Part shown: in pieces, positions 34,808 through 43,191 of the stretch
Layout: each line of letters begins with the position of its first letter
Position numbering within the stretch: position 1 is the stretch's first letter
NCBI RefSeq assembly: GCF_030733205.1
Contig: NZ_JASHJL010000004.1
Location: forward strand, 1 to 64,000
Direction: 5' to 3'
DNA from: Mameliella sp. MMSF_3455
Lineage (GTDB): Bacteria; Pseudomonadota; Alphaproteobacteria; Rhodobacterales; Rhodobacteraceae
Length of the DNA stretch: 64,000 nucleotides
Translations under genes and position numbers: made by a program
The notes under the pieces: model-generated
Told to the model about the DNA's origin: nothing
Databases searched by the model: none
The model's input: the letters and a program-made list of their open reading frames with translations, nothing else

Positions 34808-35862
34808 GCCGGCACCACGTCGGCTGCGGGCAGGGCCGCAACGATCCTGCCCCATGCGGGCCGCGAGTCACGCCCTTCCTTGCCGACGCCGAACACCTGG
34901 AAGATCAGGGCGCCTTCGGCATCGAACGCCTCGACAGAGACGGCGGGTCCGCGCTGGGTGGGCTTTTCCACGGCCCAGACCTCGGCCACCTTGTCCAGCC
35001 GCAGGTGCAGGTTGAAGCCGGGGTCCATGACGTTCTGCCAGGGGCCCATCGGATGCAGGCGGTTCACCGGGCCGGAATGGATCTGGATGCAGCCACGGTT
35101 GCCGACAAAGATCATCACCTCGATCCCGGCGTCACGAACCGACTCCAGCATGGCGTTGACGGCCTCTGGCGCCAGCGCGCGGACAAAGGGTTCGCCCGCG
35201 ATCCGGTAGGCGCCAAGGCGGTTCATCCTGAGCTTGGAACACAGGCGCAGGAACTGGTGCGTGTCGGTCAGGCGCGCCCATTCCTCACGCAGGATGTCCA
35301 GCTTGTCGGGTCGCGATTTCGCGGCCTCGACGGGCTTGCGCGGTTCGACCGCCTGGCCGGGTGCCTGGTCGGGCAGGGCCAGTTCCGAGACCAGACCGAC
35401 CCAGGCGTCATGGTTCGAGGTCTCGCGCAGGTGGATCTTGTGGATGGCATCGCCTGCGGCATCGAAAATCTGCAGGGACCGGCGCGGCGCGGTGCCGTCC
35501 TGGCCGGGCGTTTCGACCGCGTAGGCATGCACCCAGTGCGATGGGAAGATTCGCAGGTCGATGTCCTCGGCCAGCACCATCGCGGCATGTTCGCCGGGAT
35601 GGTAGTTGGCATAGCCCCCGACCTTTTCATGCACGCAGGCCTCGACACGTGTCAGGGCCATGACTTCGCCCAGGCGCTCGGCCCCGGGCATGATCCAGTC
35701 GGGGTGGGCGTCGATCCGGGTTGTGCCGTCGCCGACGCGGGCGGCCACAAGCTGGGCCTCGGTGATGCCCAGTTGCGCGGCAAGATCCCGCGCCCGCATT
35801 TTCGGGTTGTCTGCCTCGGCGGCACGGATCTGTTCTGGTGACGGCGTAAGCTGCTCGGTCAT
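34804..35862 (-). CDS. hmuS: Hemin-degrading factor / heme carrier (HemS family)
   Basis: 352 aa. Two tandem HemS-type repeats: NPKMRARDLAAQLGITEAQL at the start and WARLTDTHQFLRLCSKLRMN later, with VMIFVGNRGCIQIHSGPVN in the second repeat. Cytoplasmic. Members bind imported heme and either pass it on or degrade it. First gene of the heme operon, divergent from hmuR over a 198-bp control region. Confidence 0.9.
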   Translation of the reverse strand: MTEQLTPSPEQIRAAEADNPKMRARDLAAQLGITEAQLVAARVGDGTTRIDAHPDWIMPGAERLGEVMALTRVEACVHEKVGGYANYHPGEHAAMVLAEDIDLRIFPSHWVHAYAVETPGQDGTAPRRSLQIFDAAGDAIHKIHLRETSNHDAWVGLVSELALPDQAPGQAVEPRKPVEAAKSRPDKLDILREEWARLTDTHQFLRLCSKLRMNRLGAYRIAGEPFVRALAPEAVNAMLESVRDAGIEVMIFVGNRGCIQIHSGPVNRLHPMGPWQNVMDPGFNLHLRLDKVAEVWAVEKPTQRGPAVSVEAFDAEGALIFQVFGVGKEGRDSRPAWGRIVAALPAADVVPA

Positions 35863-35932
35863 GACGTCCTCGGGTCAGGGAATGTCTGCTGGCTTCGCCG
35901 GGACCAGGCCCGACGTGGCTTACGGTATTTAC

Positions 35933-35960
35933 TTGACTGTTTTAGTCTGGATAACCTAAT
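35933..35960. promoter_or_regulatory. hmu divergent promoter with palindrome GACT-N5-AGTC
   Basis: GACTGTTTTAGTC (35935-35947) is an inverted repeat with a 5-base spacer and overlaps TTGACT (35933-35938), a -35 box with CCTAAT 16 bases later toward hmuR. It sits about 70 bp from the hmuS start. Rhodobacterales iron regulons use palindromic boxes in this kind of position. Which regulator binds (Fur-type, Irr, RirA or IscR) cannot be told here. Confidence 0.5.
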
Positions 35961-36060
35961 GCTGCAACCCGTCACGATAAATTTTATCGCCTAGGCAACA
36001 ATCCGCCCGCGCCAGCCTTCGCAAGCCACGGCACCCAAACGGACACGAAGGAAGGCGCAT

Positions 36061-38088
36061 ATGCTCACTCACCTCCTGCGCGGGACCACCGCGCTTGTCT
36101 GCATGTCGCTGGCTTTGCCAGCGAGTGCACAGGACGCCCCCGGGTTCCTCGGGACCCTCATCCTCACCGGCGGCAAAAGGGATCTGACATTCGGGACGGC
36201 GCTGTCGCGCACTGTCATCGACGAGGAAGAAATCCAGGACCGGCAGGCCAGCACCGTCGCGCAGCTGATCGACTCGGTGCCCGGCGTGACGCTGGTCAAC
36301 GGAACCACGCCGCAGGGGTCGGGGATCAACATCCGCGGGTTCGGTGCGAACACCACCTATGGCTCGGACCAGAAGATCGCGGTGCTGGTGGATGGTGCCG
36401 CCGTCGGGTCGGAGGAACTGTACCGCATCGGCACGCAGCTTTTCACCGATCCTTTGCTCTACAAGAACGCCGAGGTCCTGCGCGGCACGATCGGCAGCTT
36501 TGCCTACGGGTCGGGGATCGTCGGCGGGGTGGTCAAGCTGGAAAGCAAGGACGCCTCGGATTTCACCGGCGGTGTGCCGGGCTTCGCGGGCGCCCAAACC
36601 TTTGAATTCAGTTCTAACGGGGCGGGCACGGTCAGTTCGACGACGCTGGCCTGGCAGCCGACGGACCGCGCCGAGTTCCTGCTCAACTACACGATCCGGG
36701 ATCAGGACGACCTGACCTCGGGCGACGGGCGGACCATCGGCAACAGCGCCTTCCGCACGCCTTCGGGACTGGCAAAAGCCAAGTTCACCTTTGGACAGGA
36801 CGACGCGCATGAGCTGACCTTCAGCTATTCGCAGACCGTGGCCGACGACAAGGACGTGCCCTATGACCAGTTCGCCACCACGGGCGGCAGTTTCGGCAAT
36901 GTCGACCGGTTGACCGACACCCGGCAGGCGGTAATCGACTACCGTTTCAACCCGGTCAACGACCTGGTGGACATGCGGGTGAACCTGTCCTTCGCGGATC
37001 AGGCGATCGAATATGACTACGTTCCCGGCTCTTCGCCGCTGGAGGGGACGCCGACCTTTCCCTTTCTCGTCAGCACGGTCAACGCCGACCAGCGCTATCA
37101 GACGACCAAGTTGACCCTGTCGAACCGGGCCCTGTTCGGGTCGGATGCCATTGATCATGACCTGCTGGCGGGTGTCGAGTTCATCCACCGGGACCGCAAG
37201 GACAACGACGCCGCCGGCGCCCCCGGCGGGTCCGACCGGCGCATCGCGCTGTTCCTTGTTGATGAGATCTCGATGGGCGCATTCACCGTGACGCCGGCGC
37301 TGCGCTACGAGACCTCGACCGTCGAGAGCGCCACAACCTATGGCAAGTTCACGAACGATGCGCTGATGGGCGGGCTGGCGCTGTCCTATGACTTTGGCAA
37401 CGGGGTGTCGGTCTTTGGCAGCGCGGCATACACCGAGGGCCTGCCGATCATCGACGACCTGGGCGCCAGCGCCACGGCGCTTGCCCGCATGGATACAACG
37501 GAAAAATCGCATACCTTCGAACTCGGCGCGGAATACACCGGTTCTGATGTCTTCGGCACGGGGGATACCTTCACCATTCGCGGCAACCTCTACGCCACGA
37601 CCATGTGGGACATCACCAGCTACACCGCCACCGGATCCACCTCGACCAATCTCGACCGGGTCGAGACCCGCGGGCTGGAACTGGAGGCCTCTTACGGCCA
37701 TGCCAGCGGGGCCTATGTCGATTTCGCGGGCCACCTCGGTTCGGGCGAGGAATTCGCCCCGGGCGCGGATAGCATCACCTGGCGCAACACCGCTGCCGAC
37801 CGTGTGCAGCTGACGCTGGGCAAGAAATGGGATGACGGTTTGGACCTGAGCTGGGAGGTCGTGCATTCCGCCGACCGCCGCGATGCGCTGGGCGGCGATC
37901 TCGACAATGTCACCCTGCACAACCTACGGGCCACCTGGCGGCCGGAGCAGGTGGCCTGGTTGACGGGCACCGAAGTGCGGTTCGGGATCGAGAATGCCTT
38001 TGACGTCGATTACGTCGGCCACCTGTCCTCGCCCACGCGCAAGGCACCTGGGCGGACCTTCAAGGTCAGCCTGACCAAGACGTTCTGA
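36061..38088 (+). CDS. hmuR: TonB-dependent heme/hemoglobin outer-membrane receptor
   Basis: 675 aa. Sec signal MLTHLLRGTTALVCMSLALP to about A24, a plug domain (IQDRQASTVAQLIDSVPGVT, GINIRGFGANTTYG, RGTIGSFAYGSGIVGG) and a 22-strand barrel ending in Phe (FKVSLTKTF). Similar to the TonB-dependent hemoglobin receptor family. The FRAP and NPNL motifs of classical heme receptors were not found; AYTEGLP occupies the FRAP-like place. GGAAGGCGC lies before the ATG. The local TonB-ExbBD set presumably energises it. Confidence 0.88.
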   Translation: MLTHLLRGTTALVCMSLALPASAQDAPGFLGTLILTGGKRDLTFGTALSRTVIDEEEIQDRQASTVAQLIDSVPGVTLVNGTTPQGSGINIRGFGANTTYGSDQKIAVLVDGAAVGSEELYRIGTQLFTDPLLYKNAEVLRGTIGSFAYGSGIVGGVVKLESKDASDFTGGVPGFAGAQTFEFSSNGAGTVSSTTLAWQPTDRAEFLLNYTIRDQDDLTSGDGRTIGNSAFRTPSGLAKAKFTFGQDDAHELTFSYSQTVADDKDVPYDQFATTGGSFGNVDRLTDTRQAVIDYRFNPVNDLVDMRVNLSFADQAIEYDYVPGSSPLEGTPTFPFLVSTVNADQRYQTTKLTLSNRALFGSDAIDHDLLAGVEFIHRDRKDNDAAGAPGGSDRRIALFLVDEISMGAFTVTPALRYETSTVESATTYGKFTNDALMGGLALSYDFGNGVSVFGSAAYTEGLPIIDDLGASATALARMDTTEKSHTFELGAEYTGSDVFGTGDTFTIRGNLYATTMWDITSYTATGSTSTNLDRVETRGLELEASYGHASGAYVDFAGHLGSGEEFAPGADSITWRNTAADRVQLTLGKKWDDGLDLSWEVVHSADRRDALGGDLDNVTLHNLRATWRPEQVAWLTGTEVRFGIENAFDVDYVGHLSSPTRKAPGRTFKVSLTKTF

Positions 38089-38108
38089 GCCATTCCCTCT
38101 GGCAAGGC

Positions 38109-38152
38109 ACGGGCGGGCGAGTCCGGGAGCATCCCCGGGACCGCCCGTTTTC
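38109..38152 (+). terminator. Rho-independent terminator after hmuR
   Basis: Outer stem ACGGGCGG / CCGCCCGT with a second, imperfect CCGGG/CCCGG inner stem, followed by TTTT, 21 bp past the hmuR stop and just before the convergent DUF4384 gene. Confidence 0.75.
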
Positions 38153-38160
38153 CGTCGGGC

Positions 38161-39609
38161 TCATTTCTTGCGGGTGCCGTCGATGATGCGGACGCGGGTT
38201 GCGGCGCCTGCAAGTGGCCCCGCATCGTGCAGGATCGCCAGCAAGGCCAGGCGGTCGGCCGGGGCAAGCCGCGCGCCATCCAGTCCCTGCAAGGCCTGCA
38301 CCAGGTCGGCGGGCAACACGGGGTAGATCAGGCAGCCCAGCAGAGTCTCCGCCGGTGGCCCCATCGCGGGCCAGTAGACACGGTTTCCGCCGGGCAGCGG
38401 TGGCAGGTCGTCCGGCAGGATGAGCCGTTGACCGGCGGCAAGGCGCAGGTCAGGGGCGTAGTCGGCGGGCAAGACGATGTAGAACTGGCCGTGTTCATCC
38501 AGCGACAGGCAAAGCAATACCCCGGCCCGGTCTGTCCTCAAGGTCAGCCGCATCAGGCTGTCGGTGCACTCGGTCGGCACGCGGGCTGGGTCCGTGGCGC
38601 GGCAGATCGGGTAGTGCCCGTCCCGTCCGCCGGAGGCCGTCAGGGACAGATGGCCATTGCCGATCGCTGTCAGTGTTTCCGCGATGCCGTCCAACCTGGT
38701 GCCCTGCACGGTGGCGGTCGGGTCGAGCAACGCGCGCAGATGCGCCGGCATCCGCAGCGAGGACAGGTCCAGCGTGCGCGAGGCCCGCAATGCACCGTCC
38801 TGCGACAGTCGCAATACCAGTTGAAAGCGGTTGCGGTCGATCGGCCGGACGGTCCCGCCAAGGTAGTAGCCGGTGGCGGGCACCGGACCGCGCCGTACGC
38901 GGGCCGGCGGCGCATCGCGCAGCAGGGCGGTGACGGAATTGGCTGTGTCCAACCAGGCCTCGACCGCCATATCGGCCAAGGCCCGACCGAGGGGCGTTTC
39001 AAGCCCCGAGGTCTCGTTCGCGAAGGCGCCGACCGTGATCTCGGCCCGCGCGTCAGGCAGCATGTCCAGGAACTGGCGGATGGCGGCGCTGATGGCGGCG
39101 CGCGGGTCGCCTCCGGCCTGGCCTGTCAGCCCGGTCAGCGGCCTGTCCGAGGTCTTGACGATCACCCGCCCGTCGCTGAGATCGACCAGCGTGAGCCGCA
39201 GGGTCACGTCGCCGGCAACGATGCCGGTTTCCCCGACCAGCACGAAATCCGCCTCTTGCCGCAGGGTGGACTGCACGGTCTCTTGCCAGGCGGCAGTGCC
39301 CTGTCGGTTCAGCACCAGGGCCAGCGAGGCGCGCAATTCGGCACTTCCGGCCAGGATGTGCGGTTTGGCGGGCCAGTCTGCACACATCTCCTGCGCGGCG
39401 CGGCTCATGATTGCCTCGACCTGCGGCACGGGCAGGGGTGTTTCCGAGGCCAGCGGCGCCGCAAGCGCTATGCTGGCGCCTGCCGGGATCTGCCCCTCTG
39501 CCATGCGGCAGAGCTCCGCGCCCAACGCGGTTTCTGCCTGCGCCAATGCGGGGCGGGGCAGGGCCAAGGTCAGCGAGAGAAGGGCGGACAGGAGGGCAAG
39601 GCGCAACAT
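38161..39609 (-). CDS. Exported DUF4384 domain protein
   Basis: 482 aa with Sec signal MLRLALLSALLSLTLALPRPALA. The middle (residues 110-250) has a FlgO/CsgG-like beta pattern (EADFVLVGETGIVAGDVTLR, ALADMAVEAWLDTANSV). Around 340-420 lies a DUF4384 module (RAGVLLCLSLDEHGQFYIVL, LRLAAGQRLILPDDLPPL), a domain often found fused to or beside peptidase or kinase domains. It follows the WD40-caspase gene by three bases and is the last gene of the six-gene exported cluster. It may be a structural or ligand-sensing partner of the protease. Confidence 0.75.
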   Translation of the reverse strand: MLRLALLSALLSLTLALPRPALAQAETALGAELCRMAEGQIPAGASIALAAPLASETPLPVPQVEAIMSRAAQEMCADWPAKPHILAGSAELRASLALVLNRQGTAAWQETVQSTLRQEADFVLVGETGIVAGDVTLRLTLVDLSDGRVIVKTSDRPLTGLTGQAGGDPRAAISAAIRQFLDMLPDARAEITVGAFANETSGLETPLGRALADMAVEAWLDTANSVTALLRDAPPARVRRGPVPATGYYLGGTVRPIDRNRFQLVLRLSQDGALRASRTLDLSSLRMPAHLRALLDPTATVQGTRLDGIAETLTAIGNGHLSLTASGGRDGHYPICRATDPARVPTECTDSLMRLTLRTDRAGVLLCLSLDEHGQFYIVLPADYAPDLRLAAGQRLILPDDLPPLPGGNRVYWPAMGPPAETLLGCLIYPVLPADLVQALQGLDGARLAPADRLALLAILHDAGPLAGAATRVRIIDGTRKK

Positions 39610-39612
39610 GGG

Positions 39613-41439
39613 TCAGTCTTCCGTGACATATTCCGCCAGCACGTTGTCCTCGCTCCCGGGCAACAGGCTGGGTGATTGGCGCAGGTCCTGCTGGGCCAGT
39701 CTCTCGTCGATATGAGCGCGCAATTCCGACAGGCGAATACGCCCGTCTCCGTCGGCATCCGCCGCCCCGCGCAGCCCCTCCAGCGTGTAATAGCTGAAGG
39801 CGCCCTGTTGCTTGTCATCCAGCCAGTGGGCGAACTGCGGCGTGCCGAAATCGGTCGCGGTCAGAACCGAAACGCGCGCCTTTTCCTGCGGCGGCGCTAT
39901 CGCGACCCCAAAGGCGCCCGAGACGCCGGGCACCAGGCTGCCCTGCGTCGACAGGCCGGAAAAGCAGGCGTCCAGCAGGACAGTGACTGATTTCACCGGC
40001 AGGGTTTCCAACTGGCGGATCAACATGTCCAGCGGGTAGGCGCCAAAGCCCGGTTCGGCGGCGGGTACGTCAACGGGCAGAAGGTAGCCGCTGGGCAGGC
40101 CCTCTTCGTGGAAGACAGGGACACCGTGACCCGAGTAGATGACCACGATCTCATCGACGAACCGCGCGCGGCGGGCCAGCCGCCCGTCCGGTACATCATC
40201 TGTCCCGAACCAGCGCGCCATGCCGATCGAGGTCAGGTCCTTCTCGATGATGATGTTGTCCTGCGGGACACGCAGGATATCGCGGAAATAGCGGGCAAAG
40301 GCATCGGCGTCGTTATGGGCATAGGCGACAGGAGGCGCCTCGGCATAGCTGCGGTTGCCGATGATCAGGACCAGCGTTTCGGGCCGGGCGACGGCCACGG
40401 TGACGGGGGCCTTTGGAGCGGGTCGAGGTGCCGCGATCACCGGCTGGCGTTCGGGCAGATCGGGCCAGTGCGTCTCTGGCAGTGACCACAAGCGCACCGT
40501 GCCGTCCCAGCTGGCGGTCAACAGGCTGCGTCCGTCAGGGGCAAAATCAACCGCGTCGATCGAGGCTCCGTGGCCGTCGAAGACCAGCAGTTCCTCGCCC
40601 GTCTCGACATTCCAGAGATAGGCCTTGCGGTTCCATTCCCCGGTCAGCGCCAGCGCGCCATCCGGGCTGAGATCGACAGCGCGGATCGCGGCCTCGTGAC
40701 CGGGAAACCGTCGCAGGACCTTGCCGGTGTCCACTTCCCAGAGGATCGCGCTCTTGTCCCAGCTGCCTGTGATCGCTTCCTTGCCTTCGGGGCCAAAGGC
40801 CACAGAGAGGATCAGCGCCTCGTGCCCGTCAAGGCGGCGGATCTCCTCGCCGCTGGCCATGTGCCAGAGCCGGGCGGTGCGATCGGTGCTGCCGGTCAGC
40901 AGGTGTGTTCCGTCCGGGCTGATCGCAAGCGAGGTGATGGCCTCCCCGTGGCCGGCAAAGGTCCGCAGCTCGGCGCCGCTGCGCAGATCCCAGAGCCGGG
41001 CGATGCCGTCATTGCCGCCGGTCACCGCCTGCCGTCCGTTGGGGCTGTAGGCGGCAGAGGTGAACCGCCCGCCATCCTGCGTCAGCTTCAGCACCTCCTG
41101 GCCCGTGGACAGGTCCCAGACCCGCGCCGTGCCATCCGCGCTGGCGGTCAGCGCGCGGGTGCCATCGGGGCTGAAGGCGACGCCGCTGACCCGGTGTTCG
41201 TGACCTTCGAGGATCGCCAGACCGTGCTGGGTCGAGACTTCCCAGAGCTCGGCGGTGAAATCGGCGCTGCCCGTCAGGACATGCCGCCCGTCCGGGCTGA
41301 AGACGGCGGCGTCGATGGCGCCCTGGTGACCGGTCAGCACGGTCGAGGTCGGGTCGTCGGCCCAGAGTGGGCCGGTCGGGCCAAGCGCGGTCAAGGCAAT
41401 CGCAAGGGCGAACCGGGGCAGGGGCGGGGTGCGTCGCAT
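39613..41439 (-). CDS. Exported WD40 beta-propeller plus caspase-like (C14) protease with EF-hand loop
   Basis: 608 aa from MRRTPPLPRFALAIALTALG, a signal peptide ending near A27. Residues 34-320 hold seven WD40 repeats (VFSPDGRHVLTGS and six like it), a complete propeller. Residues 354-580 form a caspase-hemoglobinase domain: LVLIIGNRSY strand, catalytic H438 in YSGHG and C492 in LLDACFSG. Residues 561-572, DADGDGRIRLSE, are a canonical EF-hand loop near the end of the protease domain. The propeller may recognise a partner and Ca2+ may switch activity. Export makes it periplasmic, unlike most described bacterial caspases. Genes for a trypsin-like protease and OmpA proteins precede it. Confidence 0.88.
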   Translation of the reverse strand: MRRTPPLPRFALAIALTALGPTGPLWADDPTSTVLTGHQGAIDAAVFSPDGRHVLTGSADFTAELWEVSTQHGLAILEGHEHRVSGVAFSPDGTRALTASADGTARVWDLSTGQEVLKLTQDGGRFTSAAYSPNGRQAVTGGNDGIARLWDLRSGAELRTFAGHGEAITSLAISPDGTHLLTGSTDRTARLWHMASGEEIRRLDGHEALILSVAFGPEGKEAITGSWDKSAILWEVDTGKVLRRFPGHEAAIRAVDLSPDGALALTGEWNRKAYLWNVETGEELLVFDGHGASIDAVDFAPDGRSLLTASWDGTVRLWSLPETHWPDLPERQPVIAAPRPAPKAPVTVAVARPETLVLIIGNRSYAEAPPVAYAHNDADAFARYFRDILRVPQDNIIIEKDLTSIGMARWFGTDDVPDGRLARRARFVDEIVVIYSGHGVPVFHEEGLPSGYLLPVDVPAAEPGFGAYPLDMLIRQLETLPVKSVTVLLDACFSGLSTQGSLVPGVSGAFGVAIAPPQEKARVSVLTATDFGTPQFAHWLDDKQQGAFSYYTLEGLRGAADADGDGRIRLSELRAHIDERLAQQDLRQSPSLLPGSEDNVLAEYVTED

Positions 41440-41461
41440 GTTGGTGGCTATCCTGTATGTC

Positions 41462-42145
41462 TCACCAGGTGATGGTGATGTTGCCGTCCTTGTCCTTTTG
41501 CAGCGTACCGGGCAGGGGCTGTTCGGGCGGCGCAACCGGCTCGACGCTTTCGGCAGGCGGCGGAGCCGTCGGCGCGGCTTTGGGGGCGTTCGCCTCTGGT
41601 CTTGCGGGCAGCAGCAGCGTCACCTCGACCCTTCGGTTGATTGCGGCGGTCGGGCTGCCCGGCGTCTTGAGCCGCGTCTCGCCAAAGCCCACGGTCACCA
41701 GGCGTTGCGGGTCGATTGGGAAATGTTCGACAAGGAAGCGCGCGACGCTTTCGGCGCGGCGTTCCGACAGCCAGAGATTGTAGGCGTCATCGCCCGAAGT
41801 GTCCGTGTGGCCCGCGATCAGGTAATGGTGCGGGCGCAGCGCCGAGGAGGCCAGCGCGTGCCCGAGCGCCGCCAGGTCCTCACGCGCGCGCCAGGTCAGC
41901 TCGTAGCTGTCGAGCGCGAAGTAGACCTGCAGGTCGATGCTGTGCTGAGGCACCACCCAGACCGTGCGTCCGCCGATCTGCACACCGCGTGCGGCCTCCT
42001 CTGCCGGGGCGGTGCTTTCCTGCTGGACCGGCGCCAGAGAGGTGATGATCTTCTGGATGTCCTCGGCTTGGTCTGCCTGCGCGGGGATGGCCGTCGCAAT
42101 GGCCAAGCCCAGTCCGGAGAGCCATTTGGGGGCTTTGAGGTTCAT
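41462..42145 (-). CDS. OmpA-domain protein (copy 2 of the cluster)
   Basis: 227 aa. Sec signal MNLKAPKWLSGLGLAIATAI to about A24, then DIQKIITSLAPVQQ, a short stretch also found in the first OmpA protein of the cluster. OmpA_C domain at about 70-185: VYFALDSYELTWRAREDLAA, IAGHTDTSGDDAYNLWLSER and ETRLKTPGSPTAAINRRVEV give the peptidoglycan-binding Asp and Arg. A Pro-rich tail ends in GNITITW. It probably anchors the system to peptidoglycan. Confidence 0.85.
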   Translation of the reverse strand: MNLKAPKWLSGLGLAIATAIPAQADQAEDIQKIITSLAPVQQESTAPAEEAARGVQIGGRTVWVVPQHSIDLQVYFALDSYELTWRAREDLAALGHALASSALRPHHYLIAGHTDTSGDDAYNLWLSERRAESVARFLVEHFPIDPQRLVTVGFGETRLKTPGSPTAAINRRVEVTLLLPARPEANAPKAAPTAPPPAESVEPVAPPEQPLPGTLQKDKDGNITITW

Positions 42146-42178
42146 GGGTTTTCTCCCTTCGATATGGCGGCGCGGGCG

Positions 42179-43120
42179 TCAGTTGCCGCGCAGGATGTCG
42201 GTGACGCCGCCGGAACTTGGCCCGTCGCCTGCCGGGGCGGGATGGCTTTCCACGGGCAGGGTGGCGGCGGGGTTGACGGGCGTTGCGACGGGTGTTGCCG
42301 CAGGCGCGGCGCCGGTGATCTCGCGCAGCAGGCCGGACTGTTGCAGGATCGCGCTCAACCGGGTGCTCCTGTTGAAGCTGCGGTCGTCATTTGGCGTCAT
42401 GCCGCCGGAATGGTGCAGCGCGACGGGGCGCAGTTCACGGTCGAAGAGGATCGAACCGGAACTGCCGGGCTGGGTGTCGCAGCGGTGGCGCAGGATGGGG
42501 CCGTCGTCCTGTTCGCGCAGGGCGAAACAGCGGAACCGCGTCATGACCTGTGGGCGGCCCAGCGGGTGATGGATCACCATGAGCGGATCGCCCGGATCGA
42601 CGACGACACCCTCGATCAACAAGGGCAGGATATTCTGCGGCATGTCGGTCATCCGCACGAGGCTGAAATCCAGCACCGAATGCCAGTCAGCGGGATCGAC
42701 GGAGAGATTGTAGCGTCGCGTGTCCCTGTCCCCCTGCACGAGGTAGCCGGTCAGGATCGAGGCGGCGAGCAGTTTGTGCGCACCGTCCTCGGGAATGCAG
42801 TGATGGTTGGTCAGGACCCAGCCACCGGGCAGGATCGCGCCGGTGCAGGTGACGAGGTCCCGCCCGCCACGGTCATTCTGTTCCAGCAGGTCGACGCGGC
42901 CGATGGCACCGGCCAGACGGCGGATCGGATCATCGGCGGGCAGTTCGCGGATCGGCTCGAACGCGCCGTCCTGTGCCGCGATATAGGCGCTGGCATTGCC
43001 GGTGCTTTCCAGGAAGACGAGATCGGTCTTGCCGTAGTCATCGGCGGAAAAGGTCGCCACCTGGGCCAGTGCCGGCGTCGTGGCCAGCGACAGTGCAAGG
43101 GCGCATGCGAGACGGAACAT
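42179..43120 (-). CDS. Exported trypsin-like serine protease
   Basis: 313 aa from MFRLACALALSLATTPALA, signal cleavage after about A19. The chymotrypsin fold shows H107 in VLTNHHC, D151 in VLDFSLVRM and S221 in QPGSSGSILFD. The Cys pair C92/C108 brackets the active-site His loop. A Pro/Ala-rich tail follows residue 270. Placed between the unknown gene and the second OmpA gene. It may be activated by, or activate, the caspase-like protein encoded two genes downstream. Confidence 0.82.
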   Translation of the reverse strand: MFRLACALALSLATTPALAQVATFSADDYGKTDLVFLESTGNASAYIAAQDGAFEPIRELPADDPIRRLAGAIGRVDLLEQNDRGGRDLVTCTGAILPGGWVLTNHHCIPEDGAHKLLAASILTGYLVQGDRDTRRYNLSVDPADWHSVLDFSLVRMTDMPQNILPLLIEGVVVDPGDPLMVIHHPLGRPQVMTRFRCFALREQDDGPILRHRCDTQPGSSGSILFDRELRPVALHHSGGMTPNDDRSFNRSTRLSAILQQSGLLREITGAAPAATPVATPVNPAATLPVESHPAPAGDGPSSGGVTDILRGN

Positions 43121-43191
43121 CCTGTGGGTCTTTCGATCTGCGGGAAATTGGGATGCGCCGAGGCACGGCGCATCCCTTTCGGCGACTGGGA

